Positions 24,794 through 33,711 of a stretch of 59,668 bases of DNA are shown here, in pieces; position 1 is the first letter of the stretch; every line of letters begins with the position of its first letter. The translations under genes were made by a program, and so were the position numbers. The DNA comes from Flavobacteriia bacterium (lineage in GTDB: Bacteria > Bacteroidota > Bacteroidia > Flavobacteriales > Flavobacteriaceae): NCBI GenBank assembly GCA_004293045.1, contig RDXY01000010.1, forward strand, positions 1 to 59,668. Reading direction: 5' to 3'. Under the pieces are notes generated by a model that had not been told where the DNA came from, made no database searches, and saw nothing but the letters and a program-made list of their open reading frames with translations.

Positions 24794-25321
24794 ATGTCAA
24801 GAGCTGCGATTAGATACGCAAAAGCAATTATAGATATCGCTACAGAAAGCAATACCGCTTTAGCTGTAAATAACGATATGAAAACTATTGGTGCTGCCAT
24901 AAAAGAAAATAATGAGTTACACGATTTTTTATCCAATCCTATTGTAAATGGAACGATAAAAATGAATGCATTAATGGAAATATTTCCATCTTTACAAGCA
25001 GAAACTAAAGGTTTGTTTCAATTGTTAGTAGCAAATAAAAGATTTGAAATTTTGTCTGCAATTACTTTTCAATTCAATACATTATTTGATACGGCAAGCG
25101 GTATTGAGCAAGCAGTTGTTACTACAGCTGTTCCGTTAACTGCCGAATTAGAAGCACAAGTAACAAATAAGTTGAAAGAATTTTCTTCAAACACGATTTC
25201 TATTACTAACGTAGTAGATCCTTCCATTATTGGAGGTTTTGTTTTAAGAATTGGCGACAAACAATATAATGCCTCTGTTGCAAACAAATTACAACAGTTA
25301 AAAAGAGAATTTACATATTAA
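24794..25321 (+). CDS. atpH: F1Fo ATP synthase subunit delta
   Basis: A 175-residue delta (OSCP-like) subunit that links the peripheral stalk to the top of F1. It starts SRAAIRYAKAIIDIATE, the usual RYAKAL-type opening, and its C-terminal domain has NVVDPSIIGGFVLRIGDKQYNASV, the conserved IGGFxxxIGDxxxD/NxS region. The gene starts 9 bases after the atpF stop and lacks the AATATATATA leader found before four of its neighbours. Confidence 0.95.
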   Translation: MSRAAIRYAKAIIDIATESNTALAVNNDMKTIGAAIKENNELHDFLSNPIVNGTIKMNALMEIFPSLQAETKGLFQLLVANKRFEILSAITFQFNTLFDTASGIEQAVVTTAVPLTAELEAQVTNKLKEFSSNTISITNVVDPSIIGGFVLRIGDKQYNASVANKLQQLKREFTY

Positions 25322-25346
25322 ATAAATACCATTAAATATATATAAA

Positions 25347-26921
25347 ATGGCAGAAATTAAACCAGCTGAAATTTCAGCAATATTAAAGAAACAATTATCA
25401 GATTTTCAATCTGGCGCTACGTTAGAAGAAGTAGGTACTGTACTACAAGTTGGTGATGGTATTGCTCGTGTATATGGTTTATCAAATGCTCAGTACGGTG
25501 AGTTAGTACAATTCGATAACGGATTAGAAGCGATCGTATTGAACTTAGAAGAAGACAATGTTGGTGTAGTTTTATTAGGACCATCAACTGGAATTAAAGA
25601 AGGTTCTAACGTAAAAAGAACTAACCGAATTGCGTCTTTAAAAGTTGGTGAACAAATGGTTGGCCGTGTGGTGGATACATTAGGAAACCCAATTGATGGT
25701 AAAGGACCAATAGGTGGCGAGTTATTCGAAATGCCTTTAGAGCGTAAAGCACCTGGAGTTATTTTCCGTCAACCAGTTACTGAACCATTACAAACGGGTA
25801 TCAAAGCTATCGATGCCATGATTCCAGTTGGACGTGGACAACGTGAATTAGTGATTGGTGACCGTCAAACGGGTAAATCATCAGTTTGTTTGGATACCAT
25901 CTTAAATCAAAAAGAATTTTACGATGCGGGTCAACCCGTATTCTGTATATATGTTGCAATCGGACAAAAAGCGTCTACTGTTGCATCAATCGCAAAAACA
26001 TTAGAAGAAAAAGGCGCAATGGCTTATACGGTTATTGTGGCTGCAAATGCTTCTGATCCTGCACCAATGCAAGTATATGCTCCTATGGCAGGTGCTGCAA
26101 TTGGTGAGTACTTCCGTGATTCAGGTCGTCCTGCATTAATTATTTATGACGATTTATCTAAGCAAGCCGTTGCTTACCGTGAAGTATCTTTATTATTAAG
26201 AAGACCTCCAGGACGTGAAGCATATCCAGGAGACGTTTTCTACTTACACTCTCGTTTATTAGAAAGAGCTTGTAAAGTAATTAACGATGACGAAATTGCT
26301 AAAAACATGAATGATTTACCAGATTCTTTAAAAGGAATTGTAAAAGGTGGTGGTTCATTAACAGCGTTACCAATTATCGAAACACAAGCTGGTGACGTTT
26401 CTGCCTATATCCCAACAAACGTAATTTCGATTACGGATGGGCAAATTTTCTTAGATGGAGATTTATTCAACTCTGGAGTTCGTCCTGCCATTAACGTAGG
26501 TATTTCTGTATCTCGTGTTGGAGGTAATGCGCAAATTAAATCCATGAAAAAAGTATCGGGTACTTTAAAATTAGACCAAGCACAATTCCGTGAATTAGAA
26601 GCTTTCGCGAAATTTGGATCTGACTTAGATGCGGTTACTTTAAATGTAATTGAAAAAGGTAAACGTAACGTGGAAATCTTAAAACAAGGTTTAAATGATC
26701 CGTTTGCTGTTGAAAATCAAGTAGCAATTATTTATGCGGGAACAAAAAACTTATTAAGAAATGTTCCTGTAAATAAAGTAAAAGAATTTGAAAAAGATTA
26801 TTTACAATTCTTAAGCTTAAAACATAAAGACGTTTTAGATGCATTAAAAGCGGGTAAATTTGATGATAACATCACAAATGTACTTGAAGCTGCTGCAAAA
26901 GAAATTTCTGCAAAATACTAA
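25347..26921 (+). CDS. atpA: F1Fo ATP synthase subunit alpha
   Basis: A 524-residue alpha subunit with a nucleotide-binding fold that is non-catalytic in F1. The P-loop is GDRQTGKSS (around 172). The arginine finger region VSRVGGNAQ (about 388-396) and [34 protein letters not shown] are conserved. The ATG follows AATATATATAAA. An 85-base spacer with a perfect 11-bp stem and repeated CCCAA words separates it from atpG. Confidence 0.98.
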   Translation: MAEIKPAEISAILKKQLSDFQSGATLEEVGTVLQVGDGIARVYGLSNAQYGELVQFDNGLEAIVLNLEEDNVGVVLLGPSTGIKEGSNVKRTNRIASLKVGEQMVGRVVDTLGNPIDGKGPIGGELFEMPLERKAPGVIFRQPVTEPLQTGIKAIDAMIPVGRGQRELVIGDRQTGKSSVCLDTILNQKEFYDAGQPVFCIYVAIGQKASTVASIAKTLEEKGAMAYTVIVAANASDPAPMQVYAPMAGAAIGEYFRDSGRPALIIYDDLSKQAVAYREVSLLLRRPPGREAYPGDVFYLHSRLLERACKVINDDEIAKNMNDLPDSLKGIVKGGGSLTALPIIETQAGDVSAYIPTNVISITDGQIFLDGDLFNSGVRPAINVGISVSRVGGNAQIKSMKKVSGTLKLDQAQFRELEAFAKFGSDLDAVTLNVIEKGKRNVEILKQGLNDPFAVENQVAIIYAGTKNLLRNVPVNKVKEFEKDYLQFLSLKHKDVLDALKAGKFDDNITNVLEAAAKEISAKY

Positions 26922-26945
26922 TAATTAGGTATAAGGAAAAAGGTC

Positions 26946-26973
26946 TTGGGTATTTGGCTAAACAAATACCCAA
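26946..26973. repeat. Inverted repeat and CCCAA-rich spacer between atpA and atpG
   Basis: TTGGGTATTTG (26946-26956) and CAAATACCCAA (26963-26973) form an 11-bp perfect stem with a 6-base loop. The remaining spacer to 27003 repeats ACCCAACACC-like words. No T-run follows the stem. It could be an RNA structure that modulates expression or a dispersed intergenic repeat. Confidence 0.6.
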
Positions 26974-27006
26974 CACCATAAACCCAACACCCAATACCCA
27001 ATAAAA

Positions 27007-27864
27007 ATGGCAAATTTAAAAGAAATACGTAATAGAATTGTATCTGTATCGTCAACGATGCAAATCACTTCTGCTATGAAAATGGTTTCGGCTGCTAAAT
27101 TAAAAAAAGCACAAGATGCTATTACGGCAATGCGACCTTATTCTGAAAAATTAACCGAGTTAATTCAAAGTTTAAGTGCTTCTTTAGAAGGCGATGTTGC
27201 GGCTAATTATACTACACAAAGAGAAGTGAAAAAAGTATTAGTTGTTGCTATTACTTCTAACAGAGGATTGTGTGGTGCTTTAAATTCAAATGTATTAAAA
27301 CAAGTTAAAATTTTAACTGAAAAATACGGTCACGATAATGTTGGTATTTTTGCTATTGGTAAAAAAGCAAATGATGGTTTACATAAAACAAACTATGTAA
27401 TAGCCAACAGAAGTGATATTTTTGACGATTTAACTTTTGATAATACAGCAGAAATAGCTCAGTCATTAACGCATTTATTTTTAGATGGTGAATATGATAA
27501 AGTAGAATTGGTTTACAATCAGTTCGTGAATGCAGCTACACAAATTGTTGTAAACGAACAATTTTTGCCATTAGCGCCAATTAAAGGCGCTGCTGCAATT
27601 TCATCGGACTATATTTTTGAACCATCAAAAGAAGAAATTGTATTAGAATTAATACCAAAATCGTTAAAAACGCAATTGTATAAAGCAGTTAGAGATTCTT
27701 TTGCGGCAGAGCACGGTGCACGTATGACAGCAATGCACAAAGCAACAGATAACGCAACTGATTTAAGAAATCAATTGAAATTAACATATAACAAAGCACG
27801 TCAGGCAGCAATTACAGGAGAAATCTTAGAAATTGTGGGTGGTGCAGAAGCATTAAATAATTAA
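27007..27864 (+). CDS. atpG: F1Fo ATP synthase subunit gamma
   Basis: A 285-residue central-stalk subunit. The N-terminal helix begins MANLKEIRNRIVSVSSTMQI followed by TSAMKMVSAAKLKKA, the usual rotor contact region. The C-terminal helix (RMTAMHKATDNATDLRNQL, then YNKARQAAITGEILEIVGGAEAL) is also conserved. It is the last gene of this operon and is followed by a terminator. The F1 beta and epsilon genes (atpD, atpC) are not here; in Bacteroidota they are commonly a separate unit. Confidence 0.97.
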   Translation: MANLKEIRNRIVSVSSTMQITSAMKMVSAAKLKKAQDAITAMRPYSEKLTELIQSLSASLEGDVAANYTTQREVKKVLVVAITSNRGLCGALNSNVLKQVKILTEKYGHDNVGIFAIGKKANDGLHKTNYVIANRSDIFDDLTFDNTAEIAQSLTHLFLDGEYDKVELVYNQFVNAATQIVVNEQFLPLAPIKGAAAISSDYIFEPSKEEIVLELIPKSLKTQLYKAVRDSFAAEHGARMTAMHKATDNATDLRNQLKLTYNKARQAAITGEILEIVGGAEALNN

Positions 27865-27888
27865 TTTATTTACTGTTTTTAACTTCTT

Positions 27889-27917
27889 AAAGTCCCAATG
27901 TATTGGGACTTTTTTTA
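27889..27917 (+). terminator. Rho-independent terminator of the atp operon
   Basis: AAAGTCCCAAT (27889-27899) pairs with ATTGGGACTTT (27902-27912), followed by a T-run. It is positioned 24 bases after the atpG stop. Confidence 0.85.
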
Positions 27918-27983
27918 TTTGCACTAATTTCCAAATAAATTTTAAATCCTTTTTATCCGTTTAATCCATGGCGAAAAAAATTA

Positions 27984-27991
27984 TATATTTG
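27984..27991 (+). promoter_or_regulatory. Candidate -7 element for the S9 peptidase gene
   Basis: TATATTTG matches TAnnTTTG and lies 16 bases before the ATG at 28008. No clear -33 box is seen. Confidence 0.5.
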
Positions 27992-28007
27992 TATAAACCG
28001 ATTTGAT

Positions 28008-30353
28008 ATGAAAAATATATTTACTGCGCTTTTTTTACTATTTAGTTCTCTTATAATTTCACAAAATCTTCAATTAGAAGAAATAATGAAAGGGAACGAA
28101 TTTATTGGTCATCAACCTTCCAATCACCGTTGGTCGGTAGATGGAAAAGCTATTTATTTTGAGTGGAATCCAAACAATGAAATTGGTGATAAAACCTATT
28201 ATTGGCAATCTGGTTTCACAGCACCAAAGTTACTTTTAAAAGAAGCCTTAAACTTTTCGAATATTCCATATCAAGGACAAGAAAAATTTGATGTAATATA
28301 TTATACCAATCAAGGAGCACTATTTTCCTATCATAAAAAAACGAAAGAAAGTAAGCTAATTTATCAGACAACTTCAACAATCAATGCGGTTCAAAGAAGC
28401 AGTAACCCGGATATACTTTATTTTCAACAAAATAAAAATCTCTATCAATTAAATGTTAAGAATTTTCAATTACTTCAACTTACAAATTTTAAATCTGGAA
28501 CCGCTTCACCTGATACCAACAAAGAGAATTTTCTAAACTTACAGCAAAAAGAATTGTTTCAATTTGTAAACGAAGAAAAAGCCAAATCGGAATGGAATAA
28601 AACCCAATCTGAAGAAAATAAACTAAAGTTTCCATCTGAAATATTTTATGGTGCAACTACTTTAGAAGCTATAAAAGTTAGTCCAAACGGGAAGTTTGTA
28701 ACTTATAATCTATCGGAATATCCCACTACTAAAGATACAAAAGTTGAAAATTTTATTACTTCTGATGGATACACAAAAAGTAAATCGGCACGAGAAAAAG
28801 TGTCTATAAACAATAATAGCAAACATAAAATGTATGTCTATAGTATCGAGAAAGATAGCGTGATGCCCCTTTCTTTTTCAAATTTAACGGGTATAAAAAC
28901 CTATCCAAAATATTATCAAGAATACGAAAACTTAAAAAATTTAGAACCAGTTGAAAAAGCAATTACACTACAAGCGCCAATATATAATGCATTGGGAAAT
29001 TTAGCTGTTTTTGAGGCCAGAAGCTTGGATAATAAAGATCGTTGGATTCTGCAATTAAACTTAAATGACGCAACGGTTTCTGAATTAGAGTACCAACACG
29101 ATGAAGCTTGGATAGGCGGACCTGGAATTCCAGGGTACAATTTCAGTAATGGAGCGTTAGGTTTTTTAGCCGACAACAAAACCATATATTTTCAATCCGA
29201 AGCAACGGGTTTTTCTCATTTGTATACTTTCAATTTGGAAACAAAAAAGAAAACTCAACTAACCAATGGAAAATGGGAAGTTCGCGATGTAGTTTTATCA
29301 AAATTATCCAATTCCTTTTATATTACAACTACCGAAACGCATCCTGGAAATCGTTCATTTTATAAATTAGATATTTCTTCAGGTAAAAAAACACCTATTC
29401 TTATTGGTGATGGCGCTTATGAAGTCGAATTATCACCAGATGAAACCCAATTGGCAATTCGATATTCTTACATCAATAAACCTTGGGAAATATATGTTGC
29501 AGAAAACAAATCCAATCCCATATTAAAGCAAATTACGTTTTCTACTTCGTATGCTTTCAACAAATACAATTGGAAAAAGCCTGAAGTCATTTCGTTTAAA
29601 GCAACTGATGGTACCGATATTTTCGCTAGAGTGTATGAGCCAAAATCAGAAAATAAAAATAAAGCTGCTATCCTATTTGTTCACGGAGCGGGCTATTTGC
29701 AAAATGCACACAAGTATTGGAGTACGTATCATAGAGAATATATGTTTCATAATTTGTTAACCGATTTAGGCTACACGGTTTTAGATATAGATTACCGTGC
29801 AAGTGATGGTTACGGACGCGATTTCAGAACTGGAATTTACCGTCATATGGGAGGAAAAGATTTATCAGATCAATTAGATGGAAAAAAATATTTAGTTGAA
29901 AAATTAAGCATTGATGCTAATAAAGTTGGAATTTATGGTGGATCTTATGGTGGATTTATAACGCTAATGGGATTGTTAACCAAACCTGGTGAATTTAAAG
30001 CTGGTGCAGCATTGCGTTCGGTTACAGATTGGGCGCATTATAACCAAGGCTACACAGCAAATATTTTAAATTTTCCTGAAACAGACCCAGAAGCTTTTAA
30101 AAAAAGTTCGCCAATTTATTTTGCGGATAATTTACAAGATAAGTTGTTAATGCTTCACGGAATGGTTGATGATAACGTACAATTTCAAGATATTGTTAGA
30201 ATGACACAGCGTTTTATTGAACTGGGTAAAAAAGATTGGGATTTAGCTGTTTTTCCAGTAGAAGCGCACGGATTTCAAAAAACCTACTCTTGGGTAGATG
30301 AATACCGAAGAATTTTAGACTTATTTAATGAAAATTTACTAGATAAAAAGTAA
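28008..30353 (+). CDS. S9-family serine peptidase (dipeptidyl peptidase IV-like), secreted
   Basis: A 781-residue protein with a signal peptide (MKNIFTALFLLFSSLIISQ), a predicted beta-propeller (about 30-510, with PNGKFVTYNLS and SPDETQLAIRYS-type blades) and a C-terminal alpha/beta hydrolase domain. The catalytic triad is visible: Ser646 in GIYGGSYGG, Asp721 in HGMVDDNV and His754 in EAHGF. The S9 family cleaves short proline- or alanine-containing peptides, and DPP-type enzymes release N-terminal dipeptides. The exact specificity is not decided by sequence; the periplasm is the expected location. The GNAT gene begins right at its stop codon. Confidence 0.93.
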   Translation: MKNIFTALFLLFSSLIISQNLQLEEIMKGNEFIGHQPSNHRWSVDGKAIYFEWNPNNEIGDKTYYWQSGFTAPKLLLKEALNFSNIPYQGQEKFDVIYYTNQGALFSYHKKTKESKLIYQTTSTINAVQRSSNPDILYFQQNKNLYQLNVKNFQLLQLTNFKSGTASPDTNKENFLNLQQKELFQFVNEEKAKSEWNKTQSEENKLKFPSEIFYGATTLEAIKVSPNGKFVTYNLSEYPTTKDTKVENFITSDGYTKSKSAREKVSINNNSKHKMYVYSIEKDSVMPLSFSNLTGIKTYPKYYQEYENLKNLEPVEKAITLQAPIYNALGNLAVFEARSLDNKDRWILQLNLNDATVSELEYQHDEAWIGGPGIPGYNFSNGALGFLADNKTIYFQSEATGFSHLYTFNLETKKKTQLTNGKWEVRDVVLSKLSNSFYITTTETHPGNRSFYKLDISSGKKTPILIGDGAYEVELSPDETQLAIRYSYINKPWEIYVAENKSNPILKQITFSTSYAFNKYNWKKPEVISFKATDGTDIFARVYEPKSENKNKAAILFVHGAGYLQNAHKYWSTYHREYMFHNLLTDLGYTVLDIDYRASDGYGRDFRTGIYRHMGGKDLSDQLDGKKYLVEKLSIDANKVGIYGGSYGGFITLMGLLTKPGEFKAGAALRSVTDWAHYNQGYTANILNFPETDPEAFKKSSPIYFADNLQDKLLMLHGMVDDNVQFQDIVRMTQRFIELGKKDWDLAVFPVEAHGFQKTYSWVDEYRRILDLFNENLLDKK

Positions 30354-30775
30354 TGGAAATTCGTATTTTATCTCAAAAAGCAGAAATGTTAGCCCAATTG
30401 GATATTGTAAAACAATTATATCCTGATTTTACCGTTGAAGAATATGGCACACTTTTAGATGAGATGTTGAAAGCAAATTACCAACAAATAATTGTAATGA
30501 AAAACAATAAAACAATCGCGTTAACCGGTGTTTGGATTGGTACAAAATTATGGTCTGGTAAATACATTGAAATGGATAGTTTTGTAGTAGATGAAGATGT
30601 TAGAGGTCAAAAAATAGGCGATATATTAATTGAAGAAGTACATAAAATTGCTAAAAAAGAGGGGGCCAATCAAATTTGTTTGGATGCTTTTACTACCAAT
30701 TTTACTGCTGGTAAATTTTATATCAATCACGGTTTTCAACCAAAAGGTTTCCATTTTGTTAAAATATTGAATTAA
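30353..30775 (+). CDS. GNAT-family N-acetyltransferase
   Basis: A 140-residue protein with the GNAT core. The acetyl-CoA-binding turn is VDEDVRGQKIGDILIEEV (residues about 78-95, fitting the Q/RxxGxG/A pattern as RGQKIG), and the C-terminal part NQICLDAFTTNFTAGKFYINHGFQPKGFHF is also conserved. The acceptor could be a small molecule or a protein amine and cannot be predicted. The start overlaps the stop of the peptidase gene by one base, so it is probably coupled. Confidence 0.88.
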   Translation: MEIRILSQKAEMLAQLDIVKQLYPDFTVEEYGTLLDEMLKANYQQIIVMKNNKTIALTGVWIGTKLWSGKYIEMDSFVVDEDVRGQKIGDILIEEVHKIAKKEGANQICLDAFTTNFTAGKFYINHGFQPKGFHFVKILN

Positions 30776-30779
30776 AAAA

Positions 30780-31223
30780 ATGAAAATATTTGGACTATTC
30801 GCAATAGCGTTTTTAAATTTGGTTTCTTGTGCTTCTAATAAAGCACCACAAGAAACCAATAAATATATTGAAAAAGTAACCTATCAAAATTGGGTTGGTG
30901 GTGTTAAAGGTGCTGGAGGAGGCACTATTTTAAATATTACAATACTAAAAAAACTACCAAAAACTATCGAAATAATAAAAATTCAATTTCAAGATAGAGA
31001 AGCGATAGTTACAAAATTAAATGATCTATCATATCAAGCGTCAATTAAAACCTTTAATAATGAGTCAGAAACTGTTCCAACGGGTACAATTATAACCAAA
31101 TTAAAACCCAATCAGGCTAAGATTTTTTTCAAAATAAACGGCAAGGAAGCTGCTGTAATTGTAGATGACGTAAAAGAATTACCAATGTTAGCTTATCCAT
31201 CAGTTAAACCAAAAAATAATTAA
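30780..31223 (+). CDS. Hypothetical lipoprotein
   Basis: A 147-residue protein with a likely lipoprotein signal (LNLVSC, Cys17). The mature part contains a Gly-rich stretch (WVGGVKGAGGGTILNI) and alternating hydrophobic strands, suggesting an all-beta domain. No named domain was recognised. It starts 4 bases after the GNAT stop, on the same strand, so it is probably in the peptidase-GNAT unit. The following flippase has its own -7 element within 10 bases of this gene's stop. Confidence 0.72.
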   Translation: MKIFGLFAIAFLNLVSCASNKAPQETNKYIEKVTYQNWVGGVKGAGGGTILNITILKKLPKTIEIIKIQFQDREAIVTKLNDLSYQASIKTFNNESETVPTGTIITKLKPNQAKIFFKINGKEAAVIVDDVKELPMLAYPSVKPKNN

Positions 31224-31224
31224 C

Positions 31225-31232
31225 TATTTTTG
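31225..31232 (+). promoter_or_regulatory. Candidate -7 element for the flippase gene
   Basis: TATTTTTG directly after the previous stop codon, 19 bases before the TTG start at 31252. No clear -33 box. Confidence 0.5.
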
Positions 31233-31251
31233 TTCTTTAAAAGAAAATAAA

Positions 31252-32724
31252 TTGAGTTCAAACAGAAGACTTCTAAAACAAACCCTTATTTACGGTATTG
31301 CCACCGTATTGCCTCGTATAATGAGTTTTTTATTAGTAGGATTACATACGGACTTAATGCCAAAAGTAGCCTATGGAGAAATTACTATTCTGTTAGCTTA
31401 TATGATATTTTTCAATGTGATATTGTCTTACGGAATGGAAACGGCTTTTTTTAGATTTTACCATAAAGAAGAAAATAAAAAAGAAGTAATTAGTACCGCT
31501 ACGGTTTCTATTTTTTGGAGCACCATTTTATTTTTATCAGTAGCTTTATTATTTCAAAAAACACTGGCAGGACTATTAAACATAGATAAAGAATACGTAA
31601 ACTATGCCATTTGGATTTTAGCTTTCGATGCACTTGTAATTATTCCGTTTTCTAAGCTTCGCGCCGAGCAAAGACCAATAAGGTATTCTGTGCTAAAAAT
31701 TTCTAATGTGCTTATTTATTTGTTATTAAACGTATTTTTATTGGCAATATTACCCAAATTAGCACAAGCCAATCCGCAAGGTTTTTGGAGTTCATTTTAT
31801 GTGGAAGACTATCAAATTGGCTATGTTTTCTTGTCAAATTTAATGGCGAGTTTATTCACTTTTGTATTATTTATGCCACATTATTTTAAGCCTAACTGGT
31901 TTTTTAATACGGAACTATGGAAAAGCATGCTTCATTATGGTTGGCCAATATTATTTGCAGGTTTGGCTTTTGGAATTAATGAACATTTAGATAAAATTTT
32001 ATTATCAGAATGGTTAGACCCTATAACTGCAAAGGCGGCAGTTGGAGCCTATTCGGCTTGTTATAAGATCGGCTTGTTTATGGTTTTGTTTCGTACTGCT
32101 TATACATTGGGAATTGAGCCGTTTTTCTTCAGTCAAGCTGGAAATGACAATGCCCCTCAAACCTACGCTACGATTACTAAATATTTTGTAATCTTAGGTT
32201 CATTAATTTTGTTAGTGGTTGTGGTTTTTGCAGATGTTGTAAAATTCTTTTTAGTAAGACAACCCGAATATTGGGAGGCTATGTCAATAGTGCCATTAAT
32301 AATAATCGCGAATTTCTTTTTAGGGATTTATACCAGTTTGTCGGTATGGTATAAGTTAATTGATAAAACCATAATTGGGGCCTACATTTCCGCAATTGGC
32401 GCCATTATTACTTTAAGTATGAATTATATTTTAATTGTAAAATTCAACCTGAGTTATTTAGGTTCCGCTATTGCCACTATTTGTGCCTACGGAAGTATGA
32501 TGGTAATTTCGTATTATTTAGGTAAAGAAAAATACCCAATTCCCTTTGAAATGAAAAAGATTTTAACCTATCTTTTTGCTTCGATTACTTTAGCTTGTAT
32601 TTCGTTTTATGTTCAAGAATTAAGAGAAACTTATGTTTTCGGAATACTTGCAATCATTGGCTTTAGTTATTATATTTACAAAAATGAAAAAGAAGTAATT
32701 TTAAAATTGATAAAACGAAAATAA
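31252..32724 (+). CDS. Polysaccharide/lipid-linked oligosaccharide flippase (Wzx/MATE-like)
   Basis: A 490-residue polytopic inner-membrane protein with about 12-14 predicted helices, opening SSNRRLLKQTLIYGIATVLPRIMSFLLVG. This matches the polysaccharide_synt/MVF-type flippase family (Wzx and relatives). Such proteins flip undecaprenyl- or lipid-linked glycans across the membrane. The start is TTG. It heads a conserved-looking set with dut, a sugar nucleotidyltransferase and envelope proteins. The exact glycan is unknown. Confidence 0.85.
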   Translation: MSSNRRLLKQTLIYGIATVLPRIMSFLLVGLHTDLMPKVAYGEITILLAYMIFFNVILSYGMETAFFRFYHKEENKKEVISTATVSIFWSTILFLSVALLFQKTLAGLLNIDKEYVNYAIWILAFDALVIIPFSKLRAEQRPIRYSVLKISNVLIYLLLNVFLLAILPKLAQANPQGFWSSFYVEDYQIGYVFLSNLMASLFTFVLFMPHYFKPNWFFNTELWKSMLHYGWPILFAGLAFGINEHLDKILLSEWLDPITAKAAVGAYSACYKIGLFMVLFRTAYTLGIEPFFFSQAGNDNAPQTYATITKYFVILGSLILLVVVVFADVVKFFLVRQPEYWEAMSIVPLIIIANFFLGIYTSLSVWYKLIDKTIIGAYISAIGAIITLSMNYILIVKFNLSYLGSAIATICAYGSMMVISYYLGKEKYPIPFEMKKILTYLFASITLACISFYVQELRETYVFGILAIIGFSYYIYKNEKEVILKLIKRK

Positions 32725-32728
32725 ACAG

Positions 32729-32790
32729 ACTTTGCGGTCATAAAATAAAAAAAACTTGCGAACTTTGCGAAATAACTTTGCGACTTTGCG
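32729..32790. repeat. ACTTTGCG short-repeat cluster upstream of dut
   Basis: Exact ACTTTGCG at 32729-32736, 32762-32769, 32775-32782 and 32783-32790, plus a variant ACTTGCG at 32754-32760. The third copy is part of TAACTTTG (32773-32780), a match to the -7 promoter consensus for dut. Similar words occur near 8330 and 39545. Confidence 0.7.
32773..32780 (+). promoter_or_regulatory. Candidate -7 element for dut within a repeat
   Basis: TAACTTTG matches TAnnTTTG and is 25 bases before the dut ATG. It is formed by the ACTTTGCG repeat unit itself. An upstream TTG exists (32756-32758), but the spacing is short (14). Confidence 0.4.
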
Positions 32791-32805
32791 GTAAAAAAAA
32801 TAACA

Positions 32806-33240
32806 ATGCAAATAAAAATTATAAATAAATCGCAACATCCATTACCTAACTACGAAACGAATGCTTCTGCGGGTATGGATTTACGTGCTAATTTAACCGA
32901 ATCAATAACATTAAAACCATTAGAAAGAACGTTAGTAAAAACTGGGCTTTTTATTGAATTACCAATTGGTTATGAAGCGCAAGTTAGACCAAGAAGTGGT
33001 TTAGCTTTTAAAAAAGGGATTACGGTTTTAAATTCGCCAGGAACAGTGGATGCCGATTATCGTGGCGAAATTGGGGTTATTTTAGTAAATTTATCCCATG
33101 AAGATTTTGTAATTGAAAATGGAGAACGCATCGCACAACTAATCATCGCCAAACACGAACGCGCCGAATGGCAAGAAACCATAGAATTAACAGAAACCTC
33201 CCGTGGAGAAGGCGGATTTGGTAGTACGGGAGTAAAATAA
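32806..33240 (+). CDS. dut: dUTP diphosphatase
   Basis: A 144-residue trimeric dUTPase that hydrolyses dUTP to dUMP, lowering uracil incorporation into DNA. All five family motifs are visible: [32 protein letters not shown] and the C-terminal lid [10 protein letters not shown]. The length is normal. It is followed by the repeat-flanked four-helix-bundle element, which separates it from the nucleotidyltransferase. Confidence 0.98.
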   Translation: MQIKIINKSQHPLPNYETNASAGMDLRANLTESITLKPLERTLVKTGLFIELPIGYEAQVRPRSGLAFKKGITVLNSPGTVDADYRGEIGVILVNLSHEDFVIENGERIAQLIIAKHERAEWQETIELTETSRGEGGFGSTGVK

Positions 33241-33243
33241 AAC

Positions 33244-33309
33244 TTCAACATTCAAAATTCCAAGTTAAAAAATGTTGAAAATTCAATTTTGATTAACGAA
33301 TTTTGAAAT
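33244..33309. repeat. Left direct repeat of the four-helix-bundle element
   Basis: A 66-base AT-rich sequence beginning TTCAACATTCAAAATTCC and ending GATTAACGAATTTTGAAAT. It matches 33712-33776 with three substitutions and one single-base indel. It is internally part-palindromic (CAACATT ... AATGTTG). Confidence 0.85.
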
Positions 33310-33341
33310 AGTAAATAGTAACAGGAATATTTATATAAGCC

Positions 33342-33704
33342 ATGAAAAAATTTGATTTACACGAGTGACTAATTGATTTTGCCGTTCAAATCATTAACAT
33401 TACAGATAATGTAAAAACATCAAAACCTGGCCATCATTTGTCAGGCCAAATTGTTAGATCAGGAACAGCTCCATCTTTGAACTATAGTGAAGCACAAAGC
33501 GCAGAATCAAGAAATGATTTTATTCATAAAATGTCAGTTGTTTTGAAATAGCTGAGAGAAACCCAATCTAATTTAAAGATAATATTTAGAGCAAATTTGT
33601 TTAAGGGACAAGAAACTGAAATAACTTCTGCAATTAAAGAAAGTGATGAATTAATATCAATTTTTGTAAAAAGTATTGAAACATCAAGAAATAAAAACAA
33701 GTAA
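33342..33704 (+). pseudogene. Four-helix-bundle protein (23S rRNA intervening-sequence protein family), with two nonsense codons
   Basis: An ATG at 33342 opens a frame of 120 codons interrupted by TGA (33366-33368, codon 9) and TAG (33549-33551, codon 70). Read through, it encodes a typical four-helix-bundle protein: LIDFAVQIINITDNVKTS, GHHLSGQIVRSGTAPSLNYS, EAQSAESRNDFIHKMSVVLK, LRETQSNLKIIFRANL. At both stops a single base change from a likely family codon (CGA to TGA, GAG to TAG) would explain the break; that is inference. The family includes proteins encoded in 23S rRNA insertions and the Avd-like accessory proteins of retroelements. The gene lies exactly between two ~65-bp direct repeats. 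Sequencing error is unlikely for two separate substitutions but not excluded. Confidence 0.85.
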
Positions 33705-33711
33705 AATTTAA

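Noticed and set aside
25347..27864. Missing atpD and atpC as a deletion
   Set aside because: A separate atpDC unit is usual in Bacteroidota, and the operon ends with a proper terminator after atpG.
33366..33551. TGA/TAG read-through as selenocysteine or pyrrolysine
   Set aside because: No SECIS-like structure is evident, the family has no such residues, and two different stops in a small gene fit pseudogene decay better.
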